A DNA stretch of 6,215 bases from positions 1 to 6,215 of the forward strand of contig JAEZHQ010000126.1 of the NCBI GenBank assembly GCA_023416455.1, given 5' to 3'. The stretch is from Pseudomonadota bacterium (lineage in GTDB: Bacteria; Pseudomonadota; Alphaproteobacteria; Azospirillales; Azospirillaceae). Shown here piece by piece: positions 1 through 5,375 of this stretch (its first letter is position 1; each line of letters starts with the position of its first letter). The position numbers and the translations under genes were made by a program. The notes below the pieces were generated by a model that did not search any database, was not told the DNA's origin, and worked only from the letters and a program-made list of their open reading frames with translations.

Positions 1-2
1 TG

Positions 3-68
3 AGCACCGTAGATGCAGTGGTGATTGCGCTCATGGCCGTCCAGATCATCATCGCCCTGTTGCGTTGA
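3..68 (+). CDS. C-terminal end or near-complete very small hydrophobic peptide, cut by window edge
   Basis: An open frame enters from the left edge and stops at TGA 66-68, giving 21 visible residues that begin STVDAVVIAL and end QIIIALLR. Positions 1-2 are 'tg', so if the preceding unseen base is A the frame would start with ATG directly before the visible serine, and the product would be a 22-residue single-helix membrane peptide. It could equally be the last helix of a longer membrane protein. The middle (VVIALMAV then IIIALL) is long enough for one membrane span and ends in an arginine, as expected at a membrane boundary. I do not recognise the family; it does not look like KdpF or CydX as I remember them. 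A weak hairpin at 90-120 lies just downstream. Its function is unknown and its reality as a gene is uncertain. Confidence 0.35.
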   Translation, partial: STVDAVVIALMAVQIIIALLR

Positions 69-89
69 TGACGAGGTAGCCTAGGCGGG

Positions 90-120
90 GATCGGTTTCT
101 CTGAGGGAGGGAGGCCGATC
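90..120 (+). terminator. Weak hairpin after the small peptide frame
   Basis: GATCGG at 90-95 pairs with CCGATC at 115-120, and a short inner stem (TCTC with GGGA) is possible. It begins 22 bases after the stop at 68. The loop is purine-rich (GAGGGAGGGAGG, 103-114) and looks like a Shine-Dalgarno sequence, but no start codon follows at a usable distance. There is no T-run after the stem, so termination is only a guess. Confidence 0.25.
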
Positions 121-133
121 TTCCTGCTGAAAA

Positions 134-264
134 TGCAGAAGCCCGCCGGTGACAGACGGCGGGCTTCCTAGGCATTAGGACTGCTTCGCGAATGGCAGAC
201 ACCCCAAAAACAACGCCTGGGAGGATTCAGCCGCTATTGCAGCCCCTACGTGCACCGTAGATGC
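134..264 (-). ncRNA. Candidate small RNA, about 130 nt
   Basis: This is inferred from context, not from recognising a family. A good minus-strand promoter (271-299) would start transcription near 264. The strong hairpin at 138-167 lies about 100 nt downstream in that direction and is followed on the minus strand by TGCATTTTC, a modestly U-rich tail. The RNA between them could fold into several small stems: CTACG/CGTAG (the arms lie at 246-250 and 256-260), TCCTA/TAGGA (arms 166-170 and 176-180), and CTGC/GCAG near 182-199. No reading frame of useful length occurs inside: the first ATG after the start gives only six codons before a stop. It does not resemble tmRNA, 6S RNA or SRP RNA as far as I can tell. 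A short untranslated leader or a chance arrangement are the alternatives. Confidence 0.33.
138..167 (-). terminator. Strong 11-bp hairpin, likely terminator
   Basis: GAAGCCCGCCG at 138-148 pairs perfectly with CGGCGGGCTTC at 157-167 around an 8-base loop. Read on the minus strand the stem is followed by TGCATTTTC, which is T-rich. Read on the plus strand it is followed by CTAGGCATTA, which is not. It may therefore act mainly for minus-strand transcripts, although it also sits downstream of the plus-strand peptide frame ending at 68. Confidence 0.55.
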
Positions 265-270
265 ATTCCT

Positions 271-299
271 TATATCGGACGAATTTTGCCACCAGTCAA
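271..299 (-). promoter_or_regulatory. Sigma70-type promoter reading leftward
   Basis: On the minus strand TTGACT (294-299) and GATATA (271-276) are separated by exactly 17 bases. With the extra C before the -35 this reads CTTGAC, close to the housekeeping promoter consensus of alphaproteobacteria as generally described (CTTGAC and CTATAT elements). Transcription would start near 264 and run towards the hairpin at 138-167. No protein-coding gene starts downstream within the window on this strand, which is why a small RNA is proposed. Confidence 0.5.
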
Positions 300-361
300 G
301 CGCGCCTCGTACCACATCGCGCCATACCACTCCCGCCCTCCCCCGCTGAGATGCCGGCCTA

Positions 362-380
362 CCACCCGGAGAGGGGGTGG
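362..380 (-). terminator. Hairpin directly after the minus-strand remnant
   Basis: CCACCC at 362-367 and GGGTGG at 375-380 pair around a 7-base loop. The stem begins two bases after the TAA stop (382-384) of the minus-strand remnant, a normal place for a terminator. No T-run follows, so it is a GC-rich hairpin rather than a textbook intrinsic terminator. Confidence 0.35.
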
Positions 381-381
381 C

Positions 382-656
382 TTACCCGAAGAAGTCGAAC
401 GCCCGCTCCATCCGCGTCATGACGGCGCCCCGGTCCAGTTCACCGTCTTCGGTCAGGGCAGGGGCGGCGACCTTCTTGCCAGGGCGCGCGCGGATTATCG
501 ATCACGGAAAAATGATCCGACAGCGCCTTCAGCCGCGACGTCGCGCCAAATCCCGCTTCCATGAAACCCATAGCCCAGGCCCCGAGCTCCCGATTCGCGT
601 CGGCCCTACCGAATCAGAAACGGCACATTTCGTAAATCCAGCATCAACCCGAGTTC
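382..656 (-). pseudogene. Frameshifted remnant of a minus-strand gene, family unknown
   Basis: Three consecutive minus-strand segments in different frames read like one protein. The first (656 down to 609) gives ELGLMLDLRNVPFLIR and then hits a stop. The second (613 down to about 482) contains RADANRELGAWAMGFMEAG and then SRLKALSDHFSVIDNPRAP. The third (about 480 down to the TAA at 382-384) gives KKVAAPALTEDGELDRG and ends MERAFDFFG. Removing the single base at 481 fuses the second and third segments smoothly (NPRAPGKKVAAP). Codon third positions are GC-rich in these segments, as in the real genes nearby, and a hairpin follows the stop. I do not recognise the family. The stretch SDHFSVIDNPRAP faintly recalls the N-terminus of ISAs1-type transposases, but what follows does not. 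It may instead be an intact small gene starting at ATG 571 or 562 with a sequencing error, though neither start has a clear ribosome binding site. Confidence 0.4.
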
Positions 657-739
657 GGCGCCCCGCGCGCCGTGTCGCGCGCTTTGACAGGCGGGCGCGT
701 TTGGTCCAAGGTCGCGCCGCTTTTTCCGACGCCAGCGCC

Positions 740-743
740 AGGA
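740..743 (+). promoter_or_regulatory. Ribosome binding site fixing the cobT start
   Basis: AGGA lies six bases before ATG 750. This supports 750 over the upstream in-frame GTG at 672, whose 26-residue extension (beginning MSRALTGGRV) has no place in the CobT family. Confidence 0.6.
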
Positions 744-749
744 CATCCC

Positions 750-1778
750 ATGAGCAACCCGCAGCCCGCCGTCACCTTCGAGGAAATCCGCGCGCTCGTG
801 CGCAACCTGCCGGGGCCGGACCTGGACGCCGGCACGGCCGCGCTCCAGCGCGAGCGGCAGCTGACCAAGCCGGCCGGCGCGCTCGGCCGGCTGGAGGAGG
901 TGGCGCAGTGGATGGCGACCTGGCAGGGCCAGCACCCGCCGGAGGTGCGCCGCCCGCGCGTCGTCGTCTTCGCCGGCAACCACGGCGTGGCGGCGCAGGG
1001 CGTCTCGGCCTATCCGGCCGCGGTGACCGCGCAGATGGTCGCCAACTTCCAGAACGGCGGCGCGGCGGTGAACCAGCTCTGCGAGGTGGCGGACGCCGAC
1101 CTGCGCGTCTACGAGCTGGACCTGGACAACCCCACCGCCGACTTCACCCGGGGGCCGGCCATGGGCGAGGAGGAGTGCTGCCGCGCCATGGCCTACGGCA
1201 TGATGGCGGTGGAGATGGGCGTCCAGCTGCTGGCGCTGGGCGAGATGGGCATCGGCAATTCCACCGCGGCGGCGGCGCTGTGCACCGCCCTGTTCGGCGG
1301 TGCCGCCGAGAGCTGGGTCGGCCCCGGCACCGGGGTGGACGAGGCCGGGCTGGCCCGCAAGGCCGCGGCCGTCGAGGCCGGGCTGGCGACCAACCCGCGG
1401 GCCGCCGAGGATCCCTTCGAGGCGTTGCGCTGCCTCGGCGGCTACGAGCTGGCGGCGATCGCCGGCGCGATCCTGGCGGCGCGCATGGCGCGGGTGCCGG
1501 TTCTGCTCGACGGCTACGCCTGCACGGCGGCCGCCGCGGTGCTGTTCAAGGCCGACCGCCGGGCGCTCGACCACTGCCTGGTCGCCCACCGCTCGGCGGA
1601 GCCGGGGCATTCCCGCCTGCTGGAGGCCATCGGCAAGGAGCCGCTGCTCGATCTCGGCATGCACCTGGGCGAGGGTTCGGGGGCGGCGCTGGCGATCAAC
1701 ATCCTGCGCTCGGCCGCGGCCTGCCACGCCGGCATGGCCACCTTCGCCGAGGCCGGTGTCAGCGACCGCGCCGGCTGA
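750..1778 (+). CDS. cobT: Nicotinate-nucleotide--dimethylbenzimidazole phosphoribosyltransferase
   Basis: This cytoplasmic enzyme transfers phosphoribose from nicotinate mononucleotide to 5,6-dimethylbenzimidazole, giving alpha-ribazole phosphate, the activated lower ligand used in the last steps of cobalamin assembly. The 342-residue product matches the usual family length of about 340-360. Recognisable motifs in order are KPAGALGRLE (40-49, near the N-terminus), AGNHGV (75-80), GEMGIGNST (164-172), GPGTGVD (191-197) and LGEGSGAA (306-313). E308 in the last motif should be the catalytic base, equivalent to E317 of Salmonella CobT. All appear intact. Some alphaproteobacterial literature names this enzyme CobU. 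It stands alone here: no other cobalamin gene is in view, the left side is non-coding, and the sensor kinase converges on it from the right. The stop codon sits inside a GCCGGC-TGA-GCCGGC palindrome. A TTGACA at 684-689 lacks a good -10 partner, so the promoter is unresolved. Confidence 0.95.
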   Translation: MSNPQPAVTFEEIRALVRNLPGPDLDAGTAALQRERQLTKPAGALGRLEEVAQWMATWQGQHPPEVRRPRVVVFAGNHGVAAQGVSAYPAAVTAQMVANFQNGGAAVNQLCEVADADLRVYELDLDNPTADFTRGPAMGEEECCRAMAYGMMAVEMGVQLLALGEMGIGNSTAAAALCTALFGGAAESWVGPGTGVDEAGLARKAAAVEAGLATNPRAAEDPFEALRCLGGYELAAIAGAILAARMARVPVLLDGYACTAAAAVLFKADRRALDHCLVAHRSAEPGHSRLLEAIGKEPLLDLGMHLGEGSGAALAINILRSAAACHAGMATFAEAGVSDRAG

Positions 1779-1796
1779 GCCGGCCGGGCGCCCGGC
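1770..1796. terminator. Overlapping GC-rich palindromes between convergent genes
   Basis: GCCGGC (1770-1775), the cobT stop TGA and GCCGGC (1779-1784) form one inverted repeat. A perfect 14-base palindrome, GCCGGGCGCCCGGC, follows at 1783-1796. The two are mutually exclusive folds. Being symmetrical and placed between convergent stops (1778 and 1813), either could slow polymerase from both sides. No T-run is present, so this is a tentative bidirectional terminator. Confidence 0.4.
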
Positions 1797-1812
1797 TGCC
1801 GCAAGCCACGCC

Positions 1813-4800
1813 TCAGCGCCGCGGCAGCCCGGAGACCCGCTGGATCAGGTCCTGGAGCACACCGGGCATGACCGGCTTCAGCACGAGGTGCGAGCCGATG
1901 CGGCCGACCTCCAGCGCGCGGTCCGGGCCGTTGTCCCCGGTCAGGACGATGGAGGGGACCGGCGTGTTGCAGTAGGCGCGGATCCGGCGGATCGCCTCGG
2001 TCCCGGTCTGGCTTCCCGGCAGGAAGTAGTCGGCGATGATCAGGTCCGGGCGCCGCCGGCGCTGGGCGATCATGGCCAGCGCCGCTTCGGCGTCGAAGGC
2101 GGCGATGGTCTCGAAGCCCCATTCCTCCAGCAGCATGCCCAGCGCGGTGAGGATGGTGGAGTCGTCCTCCACCATCACGGCGAGCGGCGGGCCGCCGCTG
2201 CCCGAGGCCACCAGGAGGGGCGGCGGTCGGGAGGTGGCCGTTTCCCCGGCCACCAGCGGCACGCGCACGGAGAAGACCGAGCCCCGCCCCGGCCGCGAGC
2301 GCAGCGTCAGGTCATGCCCGAGCAGCCGGGTGAGCCGCTGCACGATGGACAGGCCGAGGCCCAGCCCCTGGCTGCGGCTGTGGCGGGCGGAGGCGAGCTG
2401 GACGAACTCGTCGAAGATGGCGGCCTGGTCCTCCGGCGCGATGCCGGCCCCGCTGTCCCACACCTCGATCAGCGCGTGGTCGCCGCGCCGGCGGCAGCCC
2501 AGAACGACGCCGCCCCGGTCGGTGTATTTCAGCGCGTTGTCCAGCAGGTTGCCGAGCACGCGGCCGAGCAGGACCGGGTCGCTGCGGATCCAGGCCGGGC
2601 AGCCGACCATGCGGAACTTCAGCCCCTTGGCGGCCATGCGCGGGCCGTAATCGGCGGCGAGGCGCTGCATCAGGGTGACGGCGGGAAAGTCCGTCACCTC
2701 GGGCGACAGCGTGCCGGAATCGATCCGCGAGATGTCGAGGAGGGTGTCGATCAGCGCCTTCATCCCCTCCAGCGCCTGCTGCATGGTGGTGACCAGGGCC
2801 AGCGCCGGGTGGTCGCGCAGCCGCTCGCTGAGCGCGTGGGCGAACAGGAACAGGGTCTGCACGGGCTGGCGCAGGTCGTGGCTGGCGGCGGCGAAGAAGC
2901 GCGCCTTGGTGGTGTTGGCGGCCTGCGCCTCGTCGAGCGCGTCGCGCAGAGTCTCCTCCATCGCCCGGCGCTCGGTGATGTCCTGGACGATGGCGTTGAC
3001 CGCGTAGACGGTGCCGTCGGGCTGGCGCAGCGGGTGCAGGTTCAACAGCCAGTGGCGCGTCGTGCCGGAGCCGGCGGGGCCGGGCGTGCTGACCAGGCAG
3101 TCGTCCAGCGGCGCGCCGGTCGCCAGCACCTGGCGGTATTGGGCCTCGATGGTCTCGACCGCCGGCGGCGGCGTCAGGTCGCGCAGCCGCCGCCCGATGT
3201 GGGCCTCCACCGGCAGGCCGTTGGCCGCCGCCAGGCGCGTGTTGATGCGCAGGTAGCGCAGCTGGGAATCGATGACGCACATGCCGGCGGGGGCGGTGGC
3301 GTAGAGGGTCTCCAGCAGCGCCTCGGTCCGCTTGCGCTCCACCACCTCGCGCTCCAGGGCGGCGTTGGCGGCGCGCAGCGCTTCCTCGGTGGCCTTGCGC
3401 TCGGTGATGTCGCGCAGGATGCCGAGCAGCCGGGCCGGCCGCCCGTCGGGGCCGGCCACGGTGCCGCCGGCGCATTCCAGCCAGCGCAGGGCGCCGTCGG
3501 CGCGCGTCACACGGTACTCCAGACGGATCTCCCCGCCGTGCAGCATCGCCTCCTGAGCCACCGGCATGATCACCGGACGGTCGTCGGGGTGGATGAAGCG
3601 GTCGGTGAAGGCGGCGATGTCGGGCGTGAGCGCGCCGGGTTCGAGGCCGAGCAGCCGGTACAGCGAGTCCGACCACCACAGCCGGCCGCTGGCCAGATCC
3701 CAGTCCCAGCTGCCGATGCCCGCCGCCGCCTGCGCCATGGTGAGGCGGCTTTCGCTGTCGCGCAGCGCCGCCTCGGCCTGGCGCAGGTCGGTGATGTCCA
3801 GCGTCACCCCGTCCCACACCACGCCGCCGTCGGCCGTCCGCCGCGGGGTGGCGACGCAGCGCAGCCAGCGCGTCCCGCCGTCGGCCGCCTGCCCCTCGCG
3901 TTCGAAGCAGAAGGGCGTCAGCGCCGCCGCCGCCGCCCGCAGCGCCTCGTCCATGCCCTCCATGTCGGCGGGCAGCAGGTCGAGGGGCAGCGGATCGGCC
4001 GGCGTGCCCGCCGGGGGCTTCAGCCCCCCGGCGATGCCGGCGTAGCGGGAGGCGCCGTTCGGCTGGACGACGCGGCGGTAGATCAGGCCCGGGATGTGGG
4101 CGGCGATGTCGGCGATGCGTTGCTCGGCGGCCCGCTCGGACGAGAAGACGGACAGGCGGTGCAGCAGGCGGACCAGCACCGCCGCGACCAGCCCGGCCAG
4201 CGCCAGCGCCAGCAGGCCGCCGCCGGCCAGCAGCATGCGCGTCGGGGCCAGGGCGGCGTCGGCCACCGCGGCGGGCTGGGAGAGCACCACCCGCCATCCG
4301 GTCAGGGGCGCGGTGGCATGGGCGGTCAGCACCGCCTGCCCGTTCGGCAGGGTGGCCCCGGCGACGCCGGAGGGGCTCCGCGCCGTGGCGAGGAGCGCGG
4401 GGGAGGCCGGGGCGCCCAGCCGGGGATCCGAGGGGTCCGGCGAGTCGCCGAGGGCGATGACCCGGTCCTGCTGGTCGATGATGGCGACATTGCCCTGGAA
4501 TCCCTGCCAAGGCGCCTCCGGCACGCGGATGTCCTGCCCGGCGTCGCGAAGCAGGGTGTTGAAGATCCAGACGGGCATGGTCGCCGCCAGCGCGTAGCGC
4601 ACGGTGCCGGCGCGGGTGACGGGAATGCGGATGGCCAGGAAGGGATGGGTGTAGCGGTCCGGCAGGACGTTCACCGTCGACACCTGGGGCTGCCCGGTCC
4701 GGAAGATCCGGGCCACCTCGGCGGGGGCGAAGAGCGGCGGCAGGTCGGCCCCGTAGGGCAGCCGGGTGTTGACGAGCTGGCGCTCGCCGTCGGACAGGAC

Positions 4801-5091
4801 GAGCGCGTGCCAGTCGGGGCGCGCCTCGACCAGCCGCTGGGCCTCGATGTGGAAGGTCCGGAAATCCCCGGTGTCCAGCTCCTCGGCCAGGGCGAGGACC
4901 GTCAGCGCGGCGATCTCCTGGGCGACCATGCGCTCCACCGACTGGGCCAGAATCTGCGCGTTGTGGAGGAGGTGCTCCTCCAGCCCCCGCCGCGTGTCCT
5001 CCTGCTTCAGGTGGAGGATGACGGCGGCGAACAGCGCCACCGGCAGCAGCGTGGCCGCCACGAGGATGTAGAGTTGCCGCCGGCTGAGCAT
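1813..5091 (-). CDS. Membrane-bound hybrid sensor histidine kinase (Cache-like, three PAS, HisKA, HATPase, REC)
   Basis: A 1092-residue hybrid sensor kinase of the inner membrane. Transmembrane helix 1 (about 7-26) and helix 2 (about 286-309) enclose a periplasmic region of about 255 residues that looks like a double-Cache sensor (for example LVLSDGERQLVNTRLP at 97-112 and PLTGWRVVL at 262-270). Then come a divergent PAS (about 321-436), a PAS of the PAS_3 type (446-563, with GSWDWDLASGRLWWSD and FIHPDDRP), a coiled linker, and a third PAS (593-708). The kinase core has the H-box SHDLRQP with phospho-accepting H738, N-box NLLDNALKY (N852), DSGAGI (879-884) and GLGLGLSIV (909-917). The C-terminal receiver (about 970-1085) keeps the acidic pocket E975-D976-D977, phospho-acceptor D1021, T1051 and K1072, so the protein looks active. 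ATG 5091 is chosen because AAGGA precedes it by 7 bases and helix 1 follows at once. An upstream in-frame ATG at 5208 would add 39 residues without support. No separate response regulator is in the window; the ligand is unknown. Confidence 0.93.
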   Translation of the reverse strand: MLSRRQLYILVAATLLPVALFAAVILHLKQEDTRRGLEEHLLHNAQILAQSVERMVAQEIAALTVLALAEELDTGDFRTFHIEAQRLVEARPDWHALVLSDGERQLVNTRLPYGADLPPLFAPAEVARIFRTGQPQVSTVNVLPDRYTHPFLAIRIPVTRAGTVRYALAATMPVWIFNTLLRDAGQDIRVPEAPWQGFQGNVAIIDQQDRVIALGDSPDPSDPRLGAPASPALLATARSPSGVAGATLPNGQAVLTAHATAPLTGWRVVLSQPAAVADAALAPTRMLLAGGGLLALALAGLVAAVLVRLLHRLSVFSSERAAEQRIADIAAHIPGLIYRRVVQPNGASRYAGIAGGLKPPAGTPADPLPLDLLPADMEGMDEALRAAAAALTPFCFEREGQAADGGTRWLRCVATPRRTADGGVVWDGVTLDITDLRQAEAALRDSESRLTMAQAAAGIGSWDWDLASGRLWWSDSLYRLLGLEPGALTPDIAAFTDRFIHPDDRPVIMPVAQEAMLHGGEIRLEYRVTRADGALRWLECAGGTVAGPDGRPARLLGILRDITERKATEEALRAANAALEREVVERKRTEALLETLYATAPAGMCVIDSQLRYLRINTRLAAANGLPVEAHIGRRLRDLTPPPAVETIEAQYRQVLATGAPLDDCLVSTPGPAGSGTTRHWLLNLHPLRQPDGTVYAVNAIVQDITERRAMEETLRDALDEAQAANTTKARFFAAASHDLRQPVQTLFLFAHALSERLRDHPALALVTTMQQALEGMKALIDTLLDISRIDSGTLSPEVTDFPAVTLMQRLAADYGPRMAAKGLKFRMVGCPAWIRSDPVLLGRVLGNLLDNALKYTDRGGVVLGCRRRGDHALIEVWDSGAGIAPEDQAAIFDEFVQLASARHSRSQGLGLGLSIVQRLTRLLGHDLTLRSRPGRGSVFSVRVPLVAGETATSRPPPLLVASGSGGPPLAVMVEDDSTILTALGMLLEEWGFETIAAFDAEAALAMIAQRRRRPDLIIADYFLPGSQTGTEAIRRIRAYCNTPVPSIVLTGDNGPDRALEVGRIGSHLVLKPVMPGVLQDLIQRVSGLPRR

Positions 5092-5098
5092 CGGCTTT

Positions 5099-5103
5099 TC
5101 CTT
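5099..5103 (-). promoter_or_regulatory. Ribosome binding site fixing the kinase start
   Basis: AAGGA on the minus strand lies 7 bases before ATG 5091. It decides in favour of this start over the in-frame ATG at 5208, which overlaps the likely promoter region. Confidence 0.6.
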
Positions 5104-5144
5104 CGCGGGCTTATTGGCAAGCGAATGAATACTGAGATATGTGG

Positions 5145-5174
5145 AGGATAAGGGGAGCGGAAGGACGCCATCAA
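5145..5174 (-). promoter_or_regulatory. Possible promoter of the sensor kinase
   Basis: On the minus strand TTGATG (5169-5174) and TATCCT (5145-5150) are 18 bases apart, each matching four of six bases of the classic sigma70 boxes. Transcription would start near 5138 and leave a leader of about 47 nt before ATG 5091. The match is moderate, and the AT-rich palindrome at 5229-5236 offers another possible -10 (TTATAA) without a clear -35. Confidence 0.3.
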
Positions 5175-5215
5175 TACGCAATAGCGCGTAGGTTTGTCCA
5201 TTCCGCATCTGAAGA

Positions 5216-5236
5216 TTCGGTGCCGAACCTTATAAG
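5216..5236. promoter_or_regulatory. Two adjacent palindromes upstream of the kinase
   Basis: TTCGGTGCCGAA (5216-5227) has perfect 5-base arms around TG, and CTTATAAG (5229-5236) is a perfect 8-base palindrome one base further on. They lie about 125-145 bases before the kinase start, in the only intergenic space that could control it. This could be an operator for an unknown regulator, but short palindromes also arise by chance. Confidence 0.3.
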
Positions 5237-5309
5237 AACGCAAAGATACGGGCGGGGCGCTGAAAGGGATATGCCGTGGTATGAGAAGGAAAGCCGCGGC
5301 GCCTGTTTT

Positions 5310-5355
5310 ATCTTTTCCCGCACCGCCTCACGCTTCGTTGCGGTGCGGGAAAGAT
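5310..5355 (-). terminator. Long hairpin downstream of the membrane protein gene
   Basis: ATCTTTTCCCGCACCGC (5310-5326) pairs with GCGGTGCGGGAAAGAT (5340-5355) over 16 base pairs with a single bulged T, and the 13-base loop can form a further ACG/CGT mini-stem. On the minus strand it starts 20 bases after the stop of the membrane protein gene, a normal terminator position, and separates that gene from the kinase. The bases after the stem on that strand are A-rich (AAAACAGG) rather than T-rich, so it may work as a transcript-end stabiliser or need Rho. Confidence 0.6.
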
Positions 5356-5375
5356 CTCGGCGGCCCGGGCTGGGC

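Larger units (their letters stand above)
69..749. other. 681-bp region without an intact gene, left of cobT
   Basis: No convincing intact coding frame is present here. The plus-strand frames across it have irregular composition and no family resemblance. What it does hold is listed separately: a weak hairpin (90-120), a strong hairpin (138-167), a minus-strand promoter (271-299) with a possible small RNA, a hairpin (362-380), and a frameshifted minus-strand coding remnant (382-656). The part at about 177-300 is visibly richer in A and T than the flanking genes. No cobalamin riboswitch B12-box-like sequence was recognised upstream of cobT. Confidence 0.6.

Noticed and set aside
133..171. A 12-codon frame ATG 133 to TAG within the hairpin
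   Set aside because: It lies wholly across the 138-167 hairpin and is Arg-rich. The GAGGGAGGGAGG sequence upstream is too far from its ATG.
250..564. A 104-codon plus-strand frame beginning MHRRCIPY
   Set aside because: There is no ribosome binding site and the composition is Arg- and Pro-rich. It overlaps the minus-strand remnant, which has better codon pattern and sequence.
440..571. ISAs1-type transposase N-terminus (SDHFSVIDNPRAP)
   Set aside because: The resemblance is short and from memory. The following sequence does not continue as a transposase, and no terminal inverted repeats were seen, so no mobile element is called.
684..689. TTGACA as the -35 of a cobT promoter
   Set aside because: No acceptable -10 box lies 16-18 bases downstream; the sequence there is GC-rich.
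672..749. Upstream GTG start for cobT, adding 26 residues
   Set aside because: The extension has no family counterpart, and ATG 750 has a well-spaced AGGA.
606..1727. A 373-codon minus-strand open frame opposite cobT
   Set aside because: Most of it is the shadow of cobT, with repetitive Arg/Gly/Ala-rich sequence. Only its last 16 codons look protein-like, and these were assigned to the remnant.
1300..5151. A 1283-codon plus-strand open frame opposite the kinase gene
   Set aside because: It is the mirror of the kinase in GC-rich DNA where stops are rare. Its product is low-complexity (Arg, Gly, Ala, Gln, His, Asp) with no domain, while the opposite strand has a full set of kinase motifs.
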